DNA from: Hyphomicrobiales bacterium
GTDB taxonomy: Bacteria; Pseudomonadota; Alphaproteobacteria; Rhizobiales; Beijerinckiaceae
Assembly (NCBI GenBank): GCA_015655535.1
Contig: JAATEW010000041.1
Coordinates: 1 to 18,476, forward strand
DNA: 18,476 nucleotides
Direction of reading: 5' to 3'
In this document: positions 14,051 to 18,476 of the stretch, one piece after another
How positions within the stretch are numbered: position 1 is the first letter of the stretch
Layout: each line of letters opens with the position of its first letter
Position numbers and translations under genes: made by a program
The notes under the pieces: model-generated
Databases searched by the model: none
What the model saw: the letters and a program-made list of their open reading frames with translations, nothing else
Told to the model about the DNA's origin: nothing

Positions 14051-15487
14051 ATGGGAATGATGATCGCCTTCGTCTGCAACATCATGTTCAATTTCGTGAT
14101 TGGGCTTTCCGTCGCGAAATTTTTAGGTCCCGAGGAATTCGGCCGCTTCGCCTTGGCGCTTGCAACCGCCATGGCCGTGCAGACCGCTTTTTTCGATTGG
14201 CTCCGGCTTGGCGCGACGCGGTTTTATTCGGAACGCATCCGCGGCGAAAATCCAGGCCTGCGCGCGACGCTCGATGTGTCTTTCGCCTTCATCGCCGTGG
14301 GTCTCACGATCGGCACGGCCGCGCTGCTGCTGGGAGGCGTCAGCTTCCCGCTCTCGAACGGGCTCATCGCACTCGCCATCGGCACCTCGATCACCAACGG
14401 GCTTTTCGATTATACCTCGGCCCTGGTCCGGGCGCGTTTCCACAACAGGCTCTATACGCGGCTGATCGTCGTTAAAAACGTCCTGTCGCTTGCCTTTGTC
14501 GGCGGCGGCGCCTTCTGGTTCGGCTCCGCGAAAATGGCGCTGGTCGGCAGCATCCTGAGCCTGAGCGGCACATTGATCACGGCGCGCGCGGCGCTGCGCG
14601 ATCCAGGCGCCGAAGTCCGCTCGGCGAAGCGTTCGCTCGCCGAATCCGTCGCCGCCTATGCTTTGCCGATCGTCGGCGCGAACCTTCTCTATCTCCTGAT
14701 TCCGCTCGCCAACCGGTCCATCGTCACCGTGCTCTACGGCTTTTCCGAAACCGGACAATTTTCATTGGCCTATGATATCGGAACCAAGGCCGTGCAGGCG
14801 ATCGGCTCGACGCTCGACGTGTTCTTGTTTCAAATCGCGGTCGCAACACACGAGCGGCATGGCGCGGCCCGCGCGCGCCAGCAGATCGCGCATAATATGG
14901 CGATCGTCATCGCCATCCTTCTGCCGGCCTGCACCGGCATTTGGCTGATTCTTCCCTCGATCGAGCAATTGATCGTGCCTGCGCAGTATCGCGGACCTTT
15001 CGGCGAGCTTCTGCCGCTGATGATGACGGGGCTCTTCTGCTCTGGCCTCATTCAATTCGGCATCAATCCGATCTTTCAGATCTCCAAGCGGACGGGGCCC
15101 TTGATCGCCGCCGCCGCCGTCGCCTGCGTCGTCGATCCGCTTCTGGTTTTCATCCTGCCGCGCAGCGACGATGCGTCGAGCCTCGCCATCGCCCAGGCCG
15201 GCGCGTTCGCCGCAGCCCTCATCGCCCTGATCGTCTTCGCCTGCGCATCGAAGCCGCAATGGCCGACGGTGCGCGATCTCGCGACGACGGCGCTCGGCAC
15301 CACGGCCATGGCCGCCGCTCTTCTGCCGTTCCGCGAGCAGGAACCAGGAGTCGTGACGCTCATGGTGCAGATCTCGGCGGGCGTCTTCGTCTATGCGTTT
15401 TTTGTCGTGATGCTCGACATTGCCGGGCTGCGCGGCCTCGTGCTCTCTTATCTGCGACCTGTGGTCCAGCGTCTGCGCACGCTTTAA
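14051..15487 (+). CDS. Wzx-type polysaccharide/lipid-linked oligosaccharide flippase
   Basis: A 478-residue polytopic membrane protein with about 12 hydrophobic segments. The N-terminal FNFVIGLSVAKFLGPEEFGRFALALA is the typical first-helix/loop signature of O-antigen and exopolysaccharide flippases in the MVF/MOP superfamily. Later parts such as LPIVGANLLYLLIPLANRSIVTVLYG and TGQFSLAYDIGTKAVQ also fit. It would move undecaprenyl-linked sugar units to the periplasmic face. No glycosyltransferase or wzy gene is nearby, so the glycan is unknown. ATG 14051 has CAGGGAT nine bases upstream, but the protein starts very close to its first membrane helix. Its stop TAA interleaves with the TAA of the convergent prmA gene. 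Confidence 0.85.
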   Translation: MGMMIAFVCNIMFNFVIGLSVAKFLGPEEFGRFALALATAMAVQTAFFDWLRLGATRFYSERIRGENPGLRATLDVSFAFIAVGLTIGTAALLLGGVSFPLSNGLIALAIGTSITNGLFDYTSALVRARFHNRLYTRLIVVKNVLSLAFVGGGAFWFGSAKMALVGSILSLSGTLITARAALRDPGAEVRSAKRSLAESVAAYALPIVGANLLYLLIPLANRSIVTVLYGFSETGQFSLAYDIGTKAVQAIGSTLDVFLFQIAVATHERHGAARARQQIAHNMAIVIAILLPACTGIWLILPSIEQLIVPAQYRGPFGELLPLMMTGLFCSGLIQFGINPIFQISKRTGPLIAAAAVACVVDPLLVFILPRSDDASSLAIAQAGAFAAALIALIVFACASKPQWPTVRDLATTALGTTAMAAALLPFREQEPGVVTLMVQISAGVFVYAFFVVMLDIAGLRGLVLSYLRPVVQRLRTL

Positions 15488-16497
15488 TCGTCATCATCCT
15501 CAGCCAGCGCATAAGGATGTTGCATCAGCAGCGTTTGCCAGCCTTCGATCTCAAGCCGATGAGTAAGCCGCAACCCCTGCGCGCCATAGGCGGAGACAAC
15601 GCCCGGCACATCCCGCGCGAGCAGGCCTGAGAGGATGATCTCGCCGCCTGACGCCATATGCTTTGCGACGGCGGGCGCCATGCGCCGCAAGGGCCGCGCC
15701 AGAATATTCGCAAAGACAAGATCGTAAGGCGCGCCCGCCGCGAGCGCCGGATGCGCAAGCCCTGTCGCATGGACCGACCGGACATAGGCCGCCGCGCCAT
15801 TGAGCCGCGCATTGGCCGCCGCCGCCGCGACGGAAACGGGATCGATATCGCTTGCCTGAACCCGGCCATGAAAGAGCCTGGCGGCGGCAATGGCGAGCAC
15901 GCCGCTGCCGGTACCGAGATCGAGAATGGCGCGCGGTTTGCGGCGTTTCGCGACGCGGTTGAACATTGTGAGGCAGCCGCGCGTCGAGCCGTGATGGCCT
16001 GTGCCGAAGGCCAGCGCTGCCTCGATTTCGAGCCCTATATCATTTGCCCGCAAGGCCGCACGGTCATGCGCGCCATGCACCAGAAAACGCCCGGCCCGCA
16101 CCGGCGCCAGGCCTTCGAGCGAAGACGCCACCCAATCCTTTTGATCTATCTGCGCGAAGACCGCAGCTTCGGCGGCGGCCGGCCCGGCCGCGCATTCAAC
16201 CAGGGCGCGAACATTCGTCTCATCCGGCGGTCGGCCGAAATAGACCTCGATGATCCAAGGAACCTCTTTCCAATCCTTGGAATTCGTCACCGCTTCGAAG
16301 GCGGAGGCCGCGGTTTCGGCCGGATCGTAGGTTTCGACGATAATATCGGCGATACGGCGCGCCGTTTCCTCATCGCATTCGAGCCGCATGAGATGGGCGG
16401 CTTTATTGGGCGGCAGACCTTCGAGCATAGGCGCGGGTAGCATGGGACGCCCGGCCTCGCAAGGAAGGCCAACGGGCAAACCTCCCTTCGATGTCAT
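15484..16497 (-). CDS. prmA: Ribosomal protein L11 methyltransferase PrmA
   Basis: A protein of up to 337 residues with the full PrmA signature. RFLVHGAHDR (137-146) and AFGTGHHGSTRGC (163-175) are followed by the SAM-binding motif ILDLGTGSGVLAIAAA (191-206), ASDIDP (215-220) and ANILARPL (263-270). PrmA trimethylates ribosomal protein L11 using S-adenosylmethionine in the cytoplasm. E. coli PrmA is 293 residues. Here in-frame ATGs at 16443 and 16428 would give 319 and 314 residues. The first 18-23 residues from 16497 have little family character, and only 34 bp would remain to the divergent neighbour, so the shorter starts are attractive. The C-terminus ends in an acidic run (EDDDD). Confidence 0.93.
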   Translation of the reverse strand: MTSKGGLPVGLPCEAGRPMLPAPMLEGLPPNKAAHLMRLECDEETARRIADIIVETYDPAETAASAFEAVTNSKDWKEVPWIIEVYFGRPPDETNVRALVECAAGPAAAEAAVFAQIDQKDWVASSLEGLAPVRAGRFLVHGAHDRAALRANDIGLEIEAALAFGTGHHGSTRGCLTMFNRVAKRRKPRAILDLGTGSGVLAIAAARLFHGRVQASDIDPVSVAAAAANARLNGAAAYVRSVHATGLAHPALAAGAPYDLVFANILARPLRRMAPAVAKHMASGGEIILSGLLARDVPGVVSAYGAQGLRLTHRLEIEGWQTLLMQHPYALAEDDDD

Positions 16498-16531
16498 TGG
16501 CGCGTCCCACAGACGGGTCTATGCTGCAGCC

Positions 16532-16876
16532 ATGATCTCGCTGTCCCGGCTCCCTCCGCTGATCTTCTGCCTTGGTGCGCTCGCGGCCGCGCCGCTCGCA
16601 GCGCAGGAGGTGCTGCCCAAGGAGGCGCCGCCTCAAGAGTCTCCTCCGGCTGGGCCCGCGGCGCCCGAACCGGTGCCCGAAGCACCGCTGCCGATGAAGA
16701 CAGTGCCGCTCAATATTCCGATGGAAGCCTTCGGCACGGCTAATCCCGATTGCTTGGAATGGACCGATAGCTGCCGCACCTGCGCCAGGGACGCCGAGAA
16801 CGTGATTTCCTGCTCGACGCCCGGCATCGCCTGCCTGCCGCAGGACGTCACCTGCAAGAAGGAACGCGGAAAATAA
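16532..16876 (+). CDS. Small exported six-cysteine protein, function unknown
   Basis: A 114-residue protein. The signal peptide (hydrophobic 7-20, likely cleavage after LAA at 24) leads into a Pro/Glu/Ala-rich linker (about 25-57) and a compact Cys-rich module: NPDCLEWTDSCRTCARDAEN, then SCSTPGIACLPQDVTC. Cys lie at 74, 81, 84, 94, 101 and 108, enough for three disulfides. I recall similar CLxWTDxCxxC...CSTPGIAC modules in small rhizobial exported proteins but know no function. The frame is open upstream to 16388 inside prmA; ATG 16532 is chosen because it starts the signal peptide. There is no clear Shine-Dalgarno. A TTGGCG-N17-TATGCT pair (16497-16525) would place the transcript start close to the ATG, so a leaderless mRNA is possible. 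Confidence 0.75.
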   Translation: MISLSRLPPLIFCLGALAAAPLAAQEVLPKEAPPQESPPAGPAAPEPVPEAPLPMKTVPLNIPMEAFGTANPDCLEWTDSCRTCARDAENVISCSTPGIACLPQDVTCKKERGK

Positions 16877-16966
16877 AGCAAGTGCCAGTTCGCGTGCGAA
16901 ACCACCTTTTTCAGCCTCATGGCGCGCCGGGCCCTCGCACATATCTTCAACCGGTGGAGCTTTGAG

Positions 16967-17782
16967 ATGAAGATCGCCGGTTGGATCTTGGCGATCGTGG
17001 CCGTGGTCTATGTCGCGACTCTGATCGGCCTGACATGGATGCAGCGCACGCTGCTTTATTTTCCGACGCAGGAAACGGTGACGCCGGCCGCCGCGGGCCT
17101 TCCAAAAGCCGAGGTGCTTCACATCCAAACGGCAGATAAAGAGAATCTCATCGCCTGGTATATGCCGGCCACGCCCGGCAAGCTGCTGTTTCTTTATTTC
17201 CAGGGCAATGGCGGCGGCTTGGCGGATCGGGTGGAGCGGTTCATACCGATGACAGAAGATGGCAGCGGATTGCTCGCCATCGCCTATCGCTCCTATTTCG
17301 GCTCGACAGGCACTGCGACGGAAGCCGGACTGCACCTCGATGCCGACGCCGCTTACGCGGAAGCGATCAAGCTCGGCTACACGCCGGACCGTATCGTTGT
17401 GGTGGGGGAATCGCTCGGCACCGGCGTCGCCGTCGCACTCGCCGCGCAAAAGCCCGTCGCCGCGCTTATTCTCGATTCACCTTATACGTCCATCATCGAC
17501 GTCGCCGCGGCGCGCTATTGGATGTTCCCTGTCCGCCTTTTCATGTGGGACAAATTTCATTCGGACCGGCTCATCGGCCAAATCCATGTGCCGGTCTTGA
17601 TGACGCATGGCACGGACGACGGCGTGATCCCGTTCCATTTCGGCAAGGACCTTTTCAAACTCGCCAATGAACCGAAAAAATTCATCGAAGTTCCCGGCGC
17701 GGGGCATGTCATGCTCGGGAAACCGGAGGTCTGGCAGCAGGTGAAGCAATGGCTCGACGCCAATGTGCATATGGCGCGGTGA
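16967..17782 (+). CDS. Membrane-anchored alpha/beta hydrolase (ABHD13/BEM46-like)
   Basis: A 271-residue protein with one N-terminal membrane anchor (about 4-24) followed by QRTLLYFPTQ, a typical entry to this hydrolase family. The oxyanion region is FQGNGGG (78-84). The nucleophile is S149 in VVGESLGTGVAVALA, the acid is D218 in HGTDDGVIPFHFG, and the His is H247 in PGAGHVML. The triad is complete, so it should be an active serine hydrolase facing either side of the membrane; the substrate is unknown. ATG 16967 is preferred over an upstream ATG at 16919 because GGAG lies seven bases before it and the anchor then starts right away. It lies 90 bp after the small Cys-rich gene, possibly in the same transcript. 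Confidence 0.88.
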   Translation: MKIAGWILAIVAVVYVATLIGLTWMQRTLLYFPTQETVTPAAAGLPKAEVLHIQTADKENLIAWYMPATPGKLLFLYFQGNGGGLADRVERFIPMTEDGSGLLAIAYRSYFGSTGTATEAGLHLDADAAYAEAIKLGYTPDRIVVVGESLGTGVAVALAAQKPVAALILDSPYTSIIDVAAARYWMFPVRLFMWDKFHSDRLIGQIHVPVLMTHGTDDGVIPFHFGKDLFKLANEPKKFIEVPGAGHVMLGKPEVWQQVKQWLDANVHMAR

Positions 17783-17826
17783 TAGTCGCTCTCATCACAA
17801 TCTTTCCACAGATGGAATCATCTAAG

Positions 17827-17910
17827 GGCGCGTCATGCGCGGACTTGATCCGCGCATCCAGGCACACGCTGTAATGCCTGGATGGCCGGGTCAAGCCCGG
17901 CCATGACGCG
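17827..17910. repeat. Complete REP-like palindrome with two internal hairpins
   Basis: Outer arms GCGTCAT (17830-17836) and ATGACGC (17903-17909) enclose two hairpins. One is TGCGCGGA-CTTGA-TCCGCGCA (17836-17856) and the other TGGCCGGG-TCAAG-CCCGGCCA (17883-17903). Between these, CATCCAGGCA (17855-17864) pairs with TGCCTGGATG (17875-17884) around a 10-base loop. It lies between the convergent hydrolase and helicase genes, where it may also stop transcription from both sides. Its left 37 bases recur inverted at 12874-12910. Confidence 0.88.
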
Positions 17911-17969
17911 GTGGAGGGGATTCGTATCCACAAGCCATCGCACAGCTTTTCAACAGCCTATGCACAGGC

Positions 17970-18476
17970 CTATCCCGGCTGGAGAAAACTCTCCAGCACC
18001 ATCTTGCGGCCGGCCTTGTCGAAATCGACCGTGAGCTTGTTGCCGTCGACGGCCGCGACCTTGCCGTAGCCGAATTTGATGTGAAAGACTCGCACGCCTT
18101 TTTCAAAAGATGATCCGACCGAGGATTTGGCGACAAGCTCGCCTTCGATCGTCATCGGGCCGCGCGACGGACGCGTCTGGTTTTTCGCTGCCGCGCGGCG
18201 CGGCGCGGCACCATTGAACGCGCTTTGCTCTTCCTCAACGCCGGAACCGCCGGTGCGGCGCTGCGCGCGCTGCCAGCCGGGCGTCGCATAAGACGAGGTA
18301 TAAGTGTCCATATTGGCGAAGCGCGATTGCGCATACCCGCCATAGTCCACGCCCGTCGGCGCATCGACCACTTCGACATGATCGGCCGGAAGCTCGTCCA
18401 GAAAGCGCGCGGGAAACGTCGTCTGCCAGAGACCGTAAATCAGCCGATTGGTGGCACGATAGATTTTCACGATGCG
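17970..18476 (-). CDS. uvrD: UvrD/PcrA-type ATP-dependent DNA helicase, C-terminal fragment
   Basis: The frame is open to the right edge and ends at TAG (17972-17970), giving the last 168 residues; the motor domains lie outside the window. The fragment opens with RIVKIYRATNRLIYGLWQTTFPARFLDELP, the end of the helicase core in UvrD/PcrA proteins. A low-complexity, Ala/Arg/Ser-rich linker follows. It closes with the Tudor-like C-terminal domain: SFEKGVRVFHIKFGYGKVAAVDGNKLTVDFDKAGRKMVLESFL. That domain is known in UvrD/PcrA to contact RNA polymerase. The protein unwinds DNA in nucleotide-excision and mismatch repair. The internal GTG at 18470 is not the real start. Confidence 0.93.
   Translation of the reverse strand, partial: RIVKIYRATNRLIYGLWQTTFPARFLDELPADHVEVVDAPTGVDYGGYAQSRFANMDTYTSSYATPGWQRAQRRTGGSGVEEEQSAFNGAAPRRAAAKNQTRPSRGPMTIEGELVAKSSVGSSFEKGVRVFHIKFGYGKVAAVDGNKLTVDFDKAGRKMVLESFLQPG

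Noticed and set aside
1..18476. CRISPR arrays, tRNA or rRNA genes, phage, toxin-antitoxin or defence genes
   Set aside because: None was seen when reading the window. There is no regular direct-repeat array, no cloverleaf with conserved tRNA positions and no related protein motifs.

Overview
The window reads as chromosomal DNA of an alphaproteobacterium, most likely of the Hyphomicrobiales (Rhizobiales). Evidence includes a Usg-family gene, a split pair of XdhC-family genes followed by a MocA-like nucleotidyltransferase, a livHMGF operon with a small membrane protein after livF, GC-rich coding sequence and REP-like palindromes around the CTTGATCC core. A Beijerinckiaceae-like host is my impression only and has not been tested. 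I saw no phage genes, intact insertion sequences, tRNA or rRNA genes, or CRISPR arrays.

Layout. The left edge carries the last 52 codons of radC (+). A composite GGDEF-EAL c-di-GMP protein (446-1999, +) follows, with both active sites intact. It converges on a minus-strand block transcribed right to left: xdhC N-domain gene, xdhC C-domain gene, mocA-like gene, then usg. The first two overlap by one base, and the block looks like a maturation unit for a molybdenum hydroxylase whose structural genes lie outside the window. Divergent from it is a 449-residue PcaD-type enol-lactonase (4346-5695, +). Its last 190 residues form an acidic hinge plus a histone-H1-like Lys/Ala/Pro tail, the most unusual feature here. 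A perfect hairpin separates it from a convergent flavin reductase gene (5784-6296, -).

The centre (6505-10685, +) is a compact branched-chain/amphipathic amino-acid ABC transporter operon, livH-livM-livG-livF plus a small three-helix membrane protein. Its junctions are 2-bp gaps or stop/start overlaps. A DUF2147 exported protein converges on it, with interleaved stop codons. The cognate-looking periplasmic binding protein gene (11297-12436, +) follows with its own TATAAT box. A 502-bp non-coding stretch with REP-like half-palindromes then leads to ccdA (-), an orphan Wzx-type flippase (+) and prmA (-), which again ends in interleaved stops with the flippase.

The right part holds a small six-cysteine exported protein (+), a membrane-anchored alpha/beta hydrolase (+), a complete cloverleaf-like REP palindrome, and the C-terminal part of a UvrD/PcrA-type helicase (-) running off the edge. 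Most of this is ordinary core and transport gene content. I did not find a clear new multi-gene system. The best candidates for novelty are the enol-lactonase with the basic tail and the dispersed palindromic element.
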